Positions 1-11,832 of a DNA stretch of 64,000 bases are shown here, in pieces. Made by a program: the position numbers and the translations under genes. Every line of letters starts with the position of its first letter. Within the stretch, counting starts at the first letter, position 1. This DNA comes from Apiotrichum sp. Y4204. Its lineage: Eukaryota; Basidiomycota; Tremellomycetes; Trichosporonales; Trichosporonaceae. The notes under the pieces were generated by a model. It did no database searches and was not told the DNA's origin. It was given only the letters and a program-made list of their open reading frames with translations. The DNA lies in contig JAMYHL010000025.1 of assembly GCA_025531455.1 (NCBI GenBank), positions 434,001-498,000 on the forward strand. Reading direction: 5' to 3'.

Positions 1-646
1 GCACTCCCAATGAGCACTGACGATGATATTGCCAAGTGCTCGTTCTCAGCGATAGACCTTGCACAGTCGCCCCCACTGGACGAGTCTCATGAGTAAACAT
101 TAGCAAAGTACCTGCTCATCGGTAAATTATGCCCGTCAGTAACATGTACGGTAAGCAGAGGGGTACATCGTCTGCATCATACAGGCTACTAGTCTAGTGT
201 CGGGTCGGTACAATGTCGCAGATCGCACGCGGTTACCTCTTCACCTGCTTGCTGTGGGAGTTAGTACATGGATCACAGGTGCAGCACAGCGCGGTCACAG
301 AGTTGGAAAGAGACAGATATTCTGAACACAAGGCGCTGCACACGGAGAGAAAGGGACTGCGGCCGCGGCACAAGGGTGCAGTGCGACCTCATGAACGGCG
401 GTTTATCACCTTATCTCGCGCGAGTTCCCCTGATCGTCCGGGACCAGCGGCGCCATCGCTGTACGGTGGCCAGCGTCGCCAGCCCTTCACGAGACCAACG
501 TCGCTTTTTCGCAAGGTCCAGTTGAAGTCCCCAGGCCAAGGTAGCTTCTCCGGAATGACAACCAATTTATCTTATCTTTCCGCCTCACAACCGAGGCCTC
601 ATCAAACCCTTCTTCTACTCCTGCTCCAACACAACTCCTCCGAGAC
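1..646. other. Intergenic, no gene seen
   Basis: No open frame here has protein-like composition or a convincing splice pattern. The right end is the 3' flank of the leftward PAM18 gene. Confidence 0.5.
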
Positions 647-1220
647 TCACTCAAGAAGCGCCTTCGCCTCGTTCACTTTGCCTGCTAGGTAGGGAGATCC
701 TCCGCGGTCCGGGTGGTTCGCGAGCATGAGTTTGCGGTGTGCGGTCTTGAGCTTGTCCGAGGTGAGGGGCTCGCTGTGGGTTAGCAATGAAGCAACCGGC
801 TTTGAATTGCAGTCAGAGGTGCGGAGACGGGATCGTCTCAACCGTATTTGAGTGGGTTAAAAGAAGCGCGGGAATGAGGTACGGAAGGCTGTCCGCAACA
901 CATGCGAGGTCAAGAACAACGAAGCCAGATCGAGCAGAGTCGTCATTTGTGACGAGCCAAGGTCTCGGCCTGCGTCTCGGCCTCTCACCACAACGTTCGT
1001 CTCTTTCCGTCGCTCCCCAGCGTGTTTCCCGTGCCTCTTCTGCAGCGCGTACTCACCGGAGACCCAGCACCTGGATAGCCTCGGCCTTGTCCATCTTTGC
1101 CTTGAACCCGCCCTTGACCCACTTGTCGGCACCGCGCGAGCCGGCCCGCATCATCTGGTAAGCGACGCGCCCGCCGAGTCCTGCGCCGAGCAGCCCGAGA
1201 CCGATCGCGAGAGCGGACAT
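647..1220 (-). CDS. PAM18: Mitochondrial import motor J-protein Pam18/Tim14
   Basis: J-domain co-chaperone of the TIM23 import motor, anchored in the mitochondrial inner membrane, where the family stimulates Hsp70 (Ssc1). Two exons, 1220-1057 and 773-647, join in phase to give 96 aa. Residues 4-23 are a glycine-rich membrane segment, followed by a short linker and a J domain with the HPD tripeptide inside [20 protein letters not shown], which is close to the family signature. The ORF ends at KALLE. Length and layout match DNAJC19/Pam18. The single intron (283 nt) is one of the longest in the window. The start is the only ATG before the membrane segment. It is divergent from RPL30. Function is by family. 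Confidence 0.93.
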
Positions 1221-2320
1221 GTTGTGGAGAGTTGTTGTGGGTGGCGAGTGGTGGAAGTGAGAGATGCGTTCGAGCCGAGGATCACGGGTTGTTCATCTCT
1301 TTGCCGCCCGACTTTGTCAAAACGGACAGAAACGGATTTTGAGTGGCGGCCGAGTCACCGGGTGGGGCACATCACGTGATCACTTTGAGGGGGCTGTCCC
1401 GGAGATGCGCATATGTCCGCGTGCTTTTCAAAATGCCACACTCATAAAGGGCCCAAATCCCCAAACGCCGAGCTGTACAGTCAAAACTCGTGCCTCAAAA
1501 TTCTGCACCACCCAGAGTCGCATGGCGCAGGCGTCGCATGGCGCTGCAGGCGCTGCTAGTGCTGCCTGGGCTGGGTGTAGGTGGTGCTCTCCGCCTGCTG
1601 CCTGCCACCGTCTCCGCAAGAAAACTTGTTCACCACCACTCTTGCAACCCTCATCCGTCAACACATCGATCAGTGCGTACCCCCACCCCCCAACACAGGT
1701 CAGCGACCCCCGTGCGGCGAGCAGCGAGCAGCGAGTGACGAGCGACGATACGCGAGAAACGACTCCGAATGAGTCGGACAGCAAGGCCGAAGGGCGAATG
1801 TGGTTAATGGCACGTCCAGCGGCCCGGACTTTGACACCGGTTCCGGGCGTGTTCTGCTCGACCCGACGAGAAATGGGCCGCTGCTCGTGAGAGCAGGCGA
1901 AGCTCGGAAGACTGGATGTGGACTGCTAAGACTGGGCGTCGAGTGTATCTGCGCGGTGATCGGCTTTTTTCTGCTTCACCGCGTTCAACATCTGCCCAGG
2001 TCCTGTGGCCCGTGTCCAACTGTCCGCCGAGCTTTTTGGTCCTCCGGGCGGGTGGAGACGGAGGTGAAATTGGGTGGGGTTCGGAGTTCTGTTGGGCTCA
2101 AAGGACTCGGGGGCGGACTTGCACTTGCAAGGCTGGCCTCACGAGACCGATTTGCAGCCAGGCCGAGTCTCCTTCAGATCCTCTCAATGTTCAGTTTCCC
2201 CTCCTTAATCGCCCCTCCTGCTCTTCCCCAGATCCTCGCTGTCTTTCTCTCATACGCTCGCTGCTCGTTGCCGCCCACGACCTACCCCAACCTTCTCGAA
2301 CATCTCTAACCCTCCAGAAA
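1221..2320. promoter_or_regulatory. Divergent PAM18/RPL30 intergenic region
   Basis: Shared upstream region of two housekeeping genes. The last 150 bp before the RPL30 ATG are strongly pyrimidine-rich on the coding strand, as is usual for ribosomal protein leaders in fungi. A palindromic E-box lies at 1371-1380. Long ORFs here have low-complexity composition and no splice support, so I do not call them genes. Confidence 0.5.
1371..1380. promoter_or_regulatory. Palindromic CACGTG site (ATCACGTGAT)
   Basis: Perfect 10-bp palindrome containing an E-box, the type of site bound by Cbf1-like and other bHLH factors. It lies 151 bp upstream of the PAM18 ATG. The identical decamer occurs once more, at 51471-51480, upstream of CSN5. 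Binding is inferred from the motif only. Confidence 0.35.
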
Positions 2321-2876
2321 ATGGCTCCCGTTAAGCGCAGCAAGGCCGCCAAGGCTTCGGAGAACATCAACTCGCGTCTCCAGCTTGTCGTCAAGTCGGG
2401 CAAGTTCACGCTCGGCTACAAGCAGGCGCTCAAGCAGCTCCGCAACGGCAAGTGTAAGTAGACCAAGCATACTACGCTGGTGCGCGCTCTTTGGCAACAG
2501 AGGCGCGTATCATCCGCGTGGTCGGGGGCTGGAGCCTCGGCTGAGAAGGACTCCCCGAAAGCTGACCCGCTAGCGAAGCTCATCCTCATCTCGAAGAACT
2601 GCCCCCCTCTTCGCAAGTCTGAGCTCGAGTACTACGCCATGCTGTGAGTTGAATGATTCTGACCCTCTTGTGAACTCGCCGCTGACATACAGCTCCAAGA
2701 CCTCGGTCCACCACTACGACGGCTCCAACGTCGACCTCGGCACCGCCGCCGGTAAGCTCTACCGCGTCGGCGTCATGTCGATCCAGGACGCCGGTGACTC
2801 CGACCTCGTGAGTAGCTTTTAAACCGCTCGCATAGTTCTCATCTCACACCCACAGCTCCAGGTCGAGACCGCCTAA
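2321..2876 (+). CDS. RPL30: 60S ribosomal protein eL30
   Basis: Large-subunit ribosomal protein eL30 (L7Ae/L30e fold). Four exons, 2321-2453, 2574-2643, 2693-2807 and 2856-2876, give 112 aa. The opening [20 protein letters not shown], the central [17 protein letters not shown] and the DAGDSDLLQVETA end are family hallmarks. The ATG context is AAAATGGC after a pyrimidine-rich leader. Intron 1 (120 nt) is clearly longer than introns 2 and 3 (49 and 48 nt). Yeast eL30 represses splicing of its own first intron, but I see no clear kink-turn here, so autoregulation is only a possibility. The final exon has only 21 nt. Confidence 0.97.
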
Positions 2877-3840
2877 GCGGCCAGCACCACTGTGTGATTA
2901 GATTCCACACGCTCCCATCTCGGGTTAATTCTGTAGGACGCCGCGCCGCGGCCGATGGGATACGGCCGATGGGTCTTGACGGGTCGATGCATCGTCGATG
3001 CTGGCCCACGGGTCCGTATCGATGCATTGTATTCTTACTGGCTACCGCGCAGCAGGAGCATGAGCAGAGTGGACGAGTGGTTAGTGAGCAGTCAAGTGGA
3101 CAAGATCATGTAATGTTTGTGAGCACAAAGCTGCACCTGGTCGGAAAGAGCAACATGAGCTTCATGCTTTTGGTCCTTTGCTTAACGCGGGGCTTGCCTT
3201 CACCGTGCGAGTGCAATCAAGGCAGTGCAAAATGAATGGAAACGCTCCTGCCTAACCTCGAGCGCTCGAAGAGAGGCCTGCAAAAGTGCAGCCCCATATG
3301 GTTGGGAAACATTGACAATGCCCGTCAACGCCGTCATCATGCCAGCAAAGGGTGCACAAGGAAGGCCCTGCTCTCACACCACCAGAGCGCATGGCCCAGC
3401 TTCAAGCTGTAAAGAGCATCATGCGTCTGCTTGACAACATCTGCTTGCAAGAAATAATCAAACTGCGTGCGATATGCGACAGGGCCAAGACCTGCCTCGA
3501 CTCGCTGTCCTACTTTGGCGACAGAAGAAGGGTCAGCAGCTTTTTGACTGCGCGGGGCCGCAAGCAGGTAGAGGAGGCGCTCTGCCGGGAGCTATGGCGC
3601 CTGCCATCTGGCAAGAACACCGCCGATGCCGGGAAAGCGCCGATACCGAGGACGCCGTGGTGCTGAGGACGCTGTCAACGCCGAGGCCGCTGTCAACGCC
3701 CGGTATACGGAAGCCTGGCATCGTCGGTTTTCCACAAGGGCAACCGCGAGGCCTTGAGCAGCCTTCGCAAGCAGCTGAAGACATCTCGCGAAAAGACTAG
3801 TGTGATCTGCAACACGGTTATTTTGCACACATAAGCTGCA
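2877..3840. other. Convergent spacer with possible decayed coding sequence
   Basis: Spacer between RPL30 (+) and the methyltransferase gene (-). From about 3400 to 3834 the plus strand shows protein-like stretches in three different frames, for example RGRKQVEEALCRELW near 3560, EDAVNAEAAVNARYTEAW near 3665 and NREALSSLRKQLKTSREKTS near 3745. The frames do not join by good splice sites. This could be a degraded gene or chance open frames in GC-rich DNA. The rest shows nothing. Confidence 0.25.
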
Positions 3841-5130
3841 TCACTGGGCCGTAATCCGCACAATCGCTACCCTCGTTCCGCGATCCAGCGCGGTATCCCA
3901 GAACGTCGGCCGGTCGGGGTCCATGGGGGGAAGGTCGAGCGTGGCTGTCGCGAGGCCTCTTGCCGCTGGCGTCAGAGCATTCAGTTGGAAATACGCACAG
4001 CACGTAGAGAGGAAGAGCGCAAACGTCTCCTCATTCCGCACCGTAGCCGCTAGCACCGCGACCGGCGCCGCTCCCTCCCCCTCGGTCAACAACACGGCAA
4101 TAGCGTCGACCAGTAACGGCACAATCTCCGGATCGTAGACCACGTCCGCGGCGAGCACGTCGCGCCTCCGTCCCCCAACCGGGGCAAGCACGCTTTCCCA
4201 CTCCCCTGGCCGCTCTGCCGGCGGGAAGGCTGCATGCGCCCAGTCGAGCGGGAGCGCGGGGATATCCGCCCCGTCTATCGTCAGAATCAAACGAGATCAA
4301 GTCCTTACTGAGCGTGAAGTTGTCCCGTAGCCGGCTTAATGGTGCCTGCCTCTCCTCGTCTCCGTCCCCTCCGAGATCCGTAGCGAGCACATCCAGCCCC
4401 TCAGAGGCGAGAACGATGCTGAGGAATCCGGTCCCCGCGCCGAGCTCGACGACTGCTCCAGGCGGCCGCCCGAACAACCGTTCTGGGTCACGCAGGAAGT
4501 GGTGCGCGAGGTGCAGCGCCGCGGTCCACGTCCGCAGGCCGGTCGTGCCTGCCTGTACGGCGACCTGCTCCTCGTACAGTGTTATGCGTTTTTCGCCCGA
4601 GGAGGTGGAGTAGATGAACGTCTTGGGGGACGGGGGTGGACTGCAGTTAGAGAGAGGGGTGGCGGGCGACGTACGGGCCCAGCTGGGTCGGGAGCGCCAT
4701 GCACTCTGCCACTGCCTCGTAGACGCGTTCGTCGAGCTGATGTCAGGTCAGAGATCGGCGATCAGAGAACGTGAGATTGTCAGACAACCGCATCCGAGTC
4801 ACGACCAGTCTTGGCCCACAATCGCACTGCAATAGTAATCACAGACTACAATCCCAATCAAGTCCCAATTGCGGTCCTGACCAAAGAGCGCAAACTCACC
4901 CCATCCCCATCCGCGATGGCCTCCAGCGCAGGCAACACCCTGCGCCAAAACCCCCGTCGATACCCTGCCTCAGGCTGCGGCACCTCCTCCGCGAGGTCGG
5001 CGAGCACGGCCTGCCCGCGCCGCAGGGCGTCCGGACTGGGAAGGGCGAGTAGGTACGGCGGAACGAGGGCGAAGTATTGTCTGCGGAGCGTGTCGAGCTC
5101 GCGGGCTGCCGCGGCAGCTGGGTCAGACAT
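3841..5130 (-). CDS. EFM3: EFM3/FAM86-like protein lysine methyltransferase
   Basis: SAM-dependent methyltransferase of the METTL21/FAM86 group; known members (yeast Efm3, human FAM86A) methylate a lysine of elongation factor 2 in the cytosol. Exons 5130-4900, 4736-4675, 4640-4309 and 4274-3841 close in phase to 352 aa. An N-terminal helical FAM86-type region precedes ITLYEEQVAVQAGTTGLRTW, then motif I VVELGAGTGFLSIVLA near residue 165. A DW motif (PLDWAHAAF) and DVVYDPEIVPLLVDAI follow. The 34-nt intron at 4275-4308 is among the shortest here; it is required, because reading through breaks the frame before the DW motif. Convergent with the spacer to its right of RPL30; same direction as PEX11. 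The exact substrate is inferred from family resemblance. Confidence 0.82.
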
Positions 5131-5687
5131 GGATGTTGATGTGAGTGGAGTGGAGGAGAGTGAAATTGTGAGATCCAGGATCCTGTTTCGCTAGTGGCGG
5201 ACATGGCCGCCGATGGGCGATCCACAAACCCCTCATGCCGTTGATGCCTTGCATCAGCCGGAGTTCCCAGCGCCAGATTTCCGGTCTGCTCTCGACTCGG
5301 ACGCGGATTCCGGCCATGCGCGAGTCCGAGCCATGGCCGGTCCGGAGATTGCGGCATCCTGCAGCATGTAACTCGTCTTTTGTTCTATGCTGCTACTACT
5401 GTGACTGGCTCGTGCGCTCTCCTACTGCCCCTACTTTGATTGCGCATGCAGGAATGTGAAGCGGGCCGCATCTCTTACCTGGTCGGATCAGACCGACGTC
5501 GTTCTTCCCAGCCTGCCAGCTGCCTGACTTTTGCGGGCCGCAAACGACCACTCCCACTCCCTGGCCCCCAGCTTCAGACAACAAGTAGCATATCGTGCGT
5601 ACGGACAACGGACGACTCGGTACACACGGACCCGGGGTATGCGTAAACACAAGTGGTGGGGATGGCAATGATCTCGTCCTCCTTCGC
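5131..5687. other. Intergenic: EFM3 promoter and PEX11 3' flank
   Basis: Tandem minus-strand genes are separated by 557 bp. No additional gene or clear regulatory motif is seen. Confidence 0.5.
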
Positions 5688-6905
5688 TTACTTTGACTTG
5701 GAGGCAAGCTCGACGCCGGCCTTGCGCCAGCTCTTCTGGAGAGCCATGTACGACGTGGTGGCACTGCGGGTTAGCTTGCAAAAGTATACTGTTAACCCAC
5801 CCAAGAAGACCAACAACACCGTCGTTGAGGTTCGAGTAACCAAGGTTGGTGGCGGGGATCCAGAGGTCGAACGCGTCGGTGACGAGCTGCGACATGATGT
5901 TCTGGCGCTGGGTGAGAAGGGCACGGCCCTGCCTGCGGCGCTCGGCCTCGTCGGCAGCGTCGGTGTCGGCACCCTTCTCGCTGTTCTCGCGGCGCGAGAT
6001 GTCCGACTGGAGGGCGAAGCGGCGCGACTGGGCGCGAAGGTTGACAAGCGCAGCCGACGACGAGATGAGCGAGAGCACAATGCCGATGAGCCACGCCTTG
6101 AACGAAATACGCGTGACCTTGGCGGCCTTGCTGGAAAGTGTCAGCGGGTGGGCAAGCATACACCAGGAATTGAATATTGATCCAACATCATTGGACCATG
6201 TTCACTGTGCCGTGCATGACCGTCGAACCGTCGGCTGCCGCGCAAACAGATCTCTGCGCACATGCGACTTGATGACAGAAAGGTATCCTTTCTCGTTTTC
6301 AAAACTCACTCCTTGTCAAGACGGAGGACGCTAACGCTCTGGAGCCAGATGAGCGAGTCAGTGCCGAGGAAGACGGCGTAGCAGAGCTGGCGAGCAAACT
6401 GCGTGATCTGGGCGACACCCTCAGCGGCAGTCTTGCCCTTGCTGTGGAGGTGTCAGCGATATGGGTGACATGGTAGGGTCTAGGTGCGCCTGAAACCAAG
6501 CTCGGAACCTCTGGCGGTCCAAGTTTCAAACTATACCCGGCCATGTTGCAACTTACAGCGGCTTCTCGTAGAGGTTGAGCGACGACTGGAGGTTCTCGAC
6601 GGGCTTGAACACACGCATCACTACGAGTCAGCCTACTATTCTTCTCGCTCTGCAACTCACGCTTGCGGGCGGAACCGAGAGCGGCCTTGAGGGCGTTGAA
6701 GCGCACGGCAAGGTCCAGGTTGCCGTTGCGCGCAAAGCTCCAGGCGAGAAGACGCGATGCGTACTGGACAAGACGGTAGAGCTGGAGGTAAGAGTTGCCC
6801 ATCATTACTGAGACCCACCTTGTCACGGCCAAGGGTGGTGGCCAGAACGGCCATGGACTGGGAGACCTTGGGGTGGAGGATAACCTGGGCGGCGAGGGAC
6901 GACAT
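5688..6905 (-). CDS. PEX11: Peroxisomal membrane elongation protein Pex11
   Basis: Peroxin that remodels and elongates the peroxisomal membrane before division. Six exons, 6905-6819, 6781-6661, 6620-6557, 6441-6310, 6130-5801 and 5763-5688, close exactly to 269 aa. The N-terminal half has the Pex11 signature LATTLGRDK joined to LYRLVQYASRLLAW and then SARKLMRVFKPVENLQSSL. The C-terminal half has a hydrophobic segment (AWLIGIVLSLISSSAALVNL) and ends LQKSWRKAGVELASKSK. The first intron is only 37 nt. The long charged stretch (RRENSEKGADTDAADEAERR) between hydrophobic parts is typical. Divergent from the kinesin gene. Confidence 0.92.
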
Positions 6906-8069
6906 GGTGGGCGGTATTAGTGTGGGATGAGATCAAGAGAGTGTGATGGACAGGAAGCGCTGTTGAAGAACTGAGCTGCAGCGACGGGTGTGTGGTTGTT
7001 GGGCGAGAGCGAGTGCGGAATGGAGAGAGTAGATAGATGCTGTTGATGGGAAGAGGAGGAGAGAGAAAAAGTCGATACCGGTGCAAAAGGTCGCGTCCTT
7101 TTGCTTTGGATTCCAATGGCACACTGCGACTGGCGTGGGCAACCGATTCAACCATGCCAGCCCACAGCCAGCCAACAGCCAGCAGTGGCGCAATCACACA
7201 ATGACAATGGGAATACGCAGGTACGCAGTGCCAGCACCCACCGGCCAACCGGAATAGCCGGCGCAACTGACAGAAACCCGGAGGAACCGGACACGCAAAA
7301 AAAAAACGGAATCGGGTAATGGAGAAAACAGCGAGATCGGCGGATCAGCGGAAGCTATTTTTGCCATGCACTTTGCTCGTGGCACTTTCTGGATTAATGA
7401 TATTTTATTATGAGAGAAAATAATAGTAGAGAACATGAGGCCATGAGGCCATGAGGTAATTGAGGTAATTTCAAGTAAGACCTAAACAAGGCACTCTAAT
7501 TAGCCAGCCAGTGGATGGCTGGTATTGTTCCGCACTGTAGGCACTGCCAGGGAGACGCGTGCGCGACTGATTTTGTCTTTTAAAACCCTCTTTTTCCATT
7601 TGTTTGTTTTTATTTGCTTCCGTCTTGCACCCTGCGTCTGCCGCCTGGCTGGAGGTCCAAGCTCGCGAGGTTGGAGGTCAACACAACAACAACACCAGCA
7701 CCGCCGACGTCGATCAATCTCAAGAGGCAACAAGGTGCAAGGACAACACCCCGCCCCCTTTCCATCTGTCCCTCTCCATGATTCTTTACTAGCATTCACC
7801 TTCATCAGCATCAAGAACAACAGTCAAGAGTAGCTCGGCGCCATCAGCAACAGCCACGCCAACCGGCCCGTTCATCCCTAGCCCTCGACCGTGGTCCGAA
7901 ACGACATCCCTAAACAAACCTACTACGCCTCCACCTCACCCTCACCTCACCTTCCTCTCGGCATTACATGCATCACCCAAACACTCTCGTCCATCACCAC
8001 AACCGCATCGCCTAACATCTTGACACTTCTCCACAACACCGGAACATCCCAACCCCTGCCCGCGCCAGC
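6906..8069. promoter_or_regulatory. Divergent PEX11/kinesin-8 intergenic region
   Basis: About 1.16 kb of shared upstream DNA. It has an AT-rich core near 7380-7500 with short tandem repeats (7433-7473) and a CAACAAC-rich leader before the kinesin ATG. No gene is seen. Confidence 0.5.
7433..7473. repeat. Short tandem repeats (CATGAGGC, then TGAGGTAAT)
   Basis: Between two and three copies of CATGAGGC run directly into two copies of TGAGGTAAT. The stretch lies in the divergent promoter and has no known role. Confidence 0.7.
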
Positions 8070-11000
8070 ATGGCGTATCTTATCGACGACAATGCTATGC
8101 GCATCTGCAGTGAGCACCCCGTTCCTGTCCCAAGCAGCCGAGACGACCCGAGCCTTTTTCGGATTGTTTACTCTTGTACTGACGCACGAATCAGTTCGTC
8201 CGCGGCCATGGCACCCGGAGAAGGAGCTACCATTCATATCCCAGCCGGTGACGACACCCTTCTTCCTCGGCGGCGGTAACTTTGCCAGCGCCCCACGCAA
8301 GCCTGCGGCCGGCGGAGCGCTGCGTGAGATTGTCGGTGCGTGTTTGGTGGAGTCTCTACCGATCTGCATACTCACTGACTCCCAGCTGTCATCGACAACC
8401 GCCAGATTGACTTTGACAAGCCCGAGGAGGGCGCCGAGCTCCGCCGCGGGATGGGCGGCGGCGGGCGGAGATACAAGAATCGTCGGTGAGTGATCCTGAT
8501 CAGGTGCTCGTGTTGACGCTATAGTTACGTTTTCGACCATGTCTTCCGCATGGAGGCGGGGCAGGAGGAAGTGTACGAGAACACTGCCAAGCCTCTTCTC
8601 GAGGGCGTTTTGAATGGGTACAACGCGACTGTGTTTGCATATGGAGTGGGTCAAAGCGCCATCGTTACATGCTGACCCCAGGCTACTGGTTGTGGAAAGA
8701 CCCACACGATTAGCGGCAGCCCCGTAGACCCAGGAATCATTGTCCTCACCATGCGTGACTTGTTCAACAGGATCGAGGAAACCAAGGACAAATACGACAC
8801 CCATCTTGAACTGTCTATGGTCGAACTGTACAACGAGCAGATCCGAGACCTGCTGTCGGACAACTTTCCTTTCTGCCCCACTGGCGGCTTAAAGCTTCTC
8901 GAAAACGAAAAGGAGCGCGTCACAATCGCGGATGTCACGATTAAGCGACCTCAGTCGGTGGAGGAGGTGCTCGATCTTGTCATGCTAGGTAACGAGCGCC
9001 GCAGCACGTCCGCCACCAATGCCAACAATCAGTCCTCGCGCTCTCACGCAGTGCTGCAGATCAACGTTACCAGGAGCAGCCGTGCCGCGGACGTCGACAT
9101 GGACCGCGAAACAGTTCTTCAAGATACATCCTCTGCGACACTCTCCATTGTCGATCTTGCCGGCAGTGAGCGTGCCTCGGCTACCCATAACATGGGCAAG
9201 CGTATGAAGGAAGGCGCCAAGATCAACCAGTCGCTTCTCGCACTTAGTAGCTGCATCAGTGCTCTTTGTGCTGCCCAACGTAGTCGTTCCCGCCCGCACG
9301 TGCCGTACCGCAACTCCAAACTCACCCGTCTCCTCAAGTTTTCCCTCGGCGGCAACTGTCGCACCGTCATGATCGTTTGTGTGTCTCCGAGCTCCAGAGA
9401 CATGGAAGACACGAGCAACACCCTGACATGGGCGAACAAGGCCAAGGATGTCAAGATGCGCGTCACCCGTAATGTTGGCGGCCACGAGGTCTCGACGCGG
9501 CAGTACCTGGAGAAGATTGCCGAGCAGGGCGAGCGTATCAAGATCCTGGAAGGATTGCTGGAGAAGCGCGACAAGGAGAACCTGTCCGCCTCGACATCCA
9601 AGTTGGAAGATGGCCGAAAGCGGGTTGCCGACGTCATGTATCCGATCATTGCCAAGGTCGACAAGGCGCTGGCAGAGATCCAACAGGGTGCCGAGCAGCG
9701 TGCACGTTGGGACGGGGCCGAGCTTGGCGCTACGAGCCTTACCTTGCGGAGCAACGAGCTGGGCGACAATTGTGGAACTGAGAAGGAGTTTTGCGAGCAG
9801 ATCATTGCGTGGTACAACGACGCATACCGCAACAGCCGAGCCGTGCAGAGCAAGGTCCGCCGCGAGAACGAACTGGTCGGATCCATCGAAACCTCGCTCA
9901 GCTCACTCGAGACCCGGTCGTTCCCCGAGATGGACGCTGCGAACAACAGCAATCTCAAATTGCAGATCGAGCTGCAGCGGGCGCGCTACAAGGCTGCGAT
10001 TGCCGAGGCGCGCGAGACAGGGTATCGTGCGTCTTTGGCCTGCGCAATGGAGAGCCTGGCGCACTGCGCTGCGGCGTTTGTCAACCTCAAAACCGGTTTC
10101 AGCGAGTACCGCGATGGATTTGAATCTATGACGGCTCGGGGTACAGCACCGGTGGGAGACCTTGAACGGATCCTCGACACCTTCGAGCTGCGCGTCAATG
10201 AGGCTAAGGACGAGGTGGCCGACACGTTTAGGGCCATGACCGTTACAGACTCGGCCCCGAGTCAGCCCATCCGTCCGGCAAGCGAGCTTGTCGCGAGTGA
10301 CATCGTGGCGATGCCTCCTCCCCCACCACCACCGCAGCAGGTGGGCTTTGCGTCGCCCAGTTCTCCGGCAGTTAAACGCTTGCTTGCCGCCAGTGAAAAA
10401 AAGGGCGGGTACCATGTCAAGGCCGGGTCTCCTCGCGCCGGCGGGTCACCACGGAAACAGCGCGCCAAGGCGACGCGGTTCGGCGACGAGACGGGCGAGG
10501 GCGAGCTCGAGAGCATCCACATTTTCCGCCCGGGCTCATCGCAGAGCATGATTGACATCAAGGCGCTAGATATCGACGACGAATCGGTCGAGTGGGAGGA
10601 AATGAAGGACGAGATCAAGCCTCTTGCTGGGCCATTGGGTCGCGGGGCCACGCGCGTGCCATCACTCACTTCGAGTCCCGCACCCTTCAAGGTCCTCCCG
10701 ATACCTGCGAGCGCGCCTGCGCCAGCCCCGGCTCCCGCTCCGACATCATCTACATCCACGGCAACAGACTTTGACAGCCTACCCGAGTGGAAGAAGAACC
10801 GCATTCTTCTCGGCCGCGCCAGTTCTAATGCCTTGTCTGCGACTGGCGGTACCAACTCGGTCTCGCCACCTGAGCCATCCCCAACCGGCCCCACAGGCAA
10901 GACTACGCCGATCGGCCTCGGCAAGCCGTCCCGCCCGCCGTCTAGGGCATCTCCCGCCCTGGCAGAGCTCCACCAGATCCCTTCCTCCAGCCGCGGACTT

Positions 11001-11522
11001 TCAAGCAGCACCCTCCTCCGCCCGACAGCCGCGTCCGCCGCCCGCGCTGGCCAGAACGGCTGCAGCGACAAACCCGCACCTCCGACAGGCGCCTCCCCGC
11101 TCTCTCAGTCCGTGTCTGAGCACCGCCGCTTGTCGGTCACGCGCCGGGAGCGTTCAAAGTTACACAAATCAGGTGTGCCGTATAAGCGCAAGTCGTCTCT
11201 CGCGGGGTCTCCCGGCGGCTCGCCGAACACGAGCATCTCGCCGACCCGCGGCGGCGTGAGCGCGTCAACGCTGAGTGCGAGCACAATGCGCGCCCCAACG
11301 CGCCCGCCGATCCGCATGCGCGGCTCGGTGCTCGGCGCGGACACGAGCATGTCCAGTGCGGGGGACACGAGCGCCGTCGGCCTGCACCGCAGCCTGCGCC
11401 ACTCAATGTCCATTTCGGCGCTCGGGAACGGGTACGGTGCACCCGGTTCGGCGGGGCTTCGCGCGCGCCCGTCGATGCAGCACCTCGGAGGGACGCCGGC
11501 GTCCCGGCCTGCGTGGAAGTAA
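8070..11522 (+). CDS. Kinesin-8 motor (Kip3/Klp5/KIF18 type)
   Basis: Plus-end-directed microtubule motor; kinesin-8 proteins also depolymerise plus ends and set spindle length. Exons 8070-8109, 8195-8335, 8386-8485, 8525-8645 and 8682-11522 give 1080 aa. The N-terminal motor starts MRICIRPRPWHPEKE. Its P-loop reads GATGCGKTHT (about residue 135), a form common in kinesin-8. Switch I is NNQSSRSHA (about 248), switch II DLAGSERAS (about 292), and the neck linker NKAKDVKMRVTRNV (about 386). A coiled-coil region (QGERIKILEGLLEKRDKENL) follows, then a long Pro/Ser/Ala-rich basic tail with a run of alternating PAPA. The tail is probably the non-motor microtubule-binding part. The motor has a long insert between beta-1 and beta-2, also usual in this class. 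Confidence 0.93.
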
Positions 11523-11832
11523 TATATACATGTCGGATTTGTAGTTGTCTGTATCATGCTTGGCATTGGAGGGCAGGGCATAGAGTACGGGAGCGCGAAT
11601 GAGCAAGAGCATAAAGCCGCAGACTGTGCGAAACGCGTGCCATGCAGTTGGCGACGCGGCATGCCGTAGGCGTTACCTAGCGTGTTCCTGGGCCTGGGGG
11701 TGGCCCAGAATTGTTTGGCTCGTAATCCTGTGATCTGTGACAAGGACGACGCCACACATGGGCACACATCTGCAACATACAGCACACAACGCGCAACAAC
11801 TTTGCGTGTTTTGCTACCACCAACTCGTCGCC
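11523..11832. other. Short spacer between tandem genes
   Basis: It carries the kinesin 3' flank (AATATATACATG just after the stop) and the promoter of the next gene. Nothing else is seen. Confidence 0.4.

Noticed and set aside
1264..1890. 208-codon plus-strand ORF in the PAM18/RPL30 spacer
   Set aside because: Low-complexity content and location in the divergent promoter; no conserved motif.
9119..9958. 279-codon minus-strand ORF
   Set aside because: It is antisense to the kinesin-8 motor, whose motifs are unambiguous, so it is a shadow frame.
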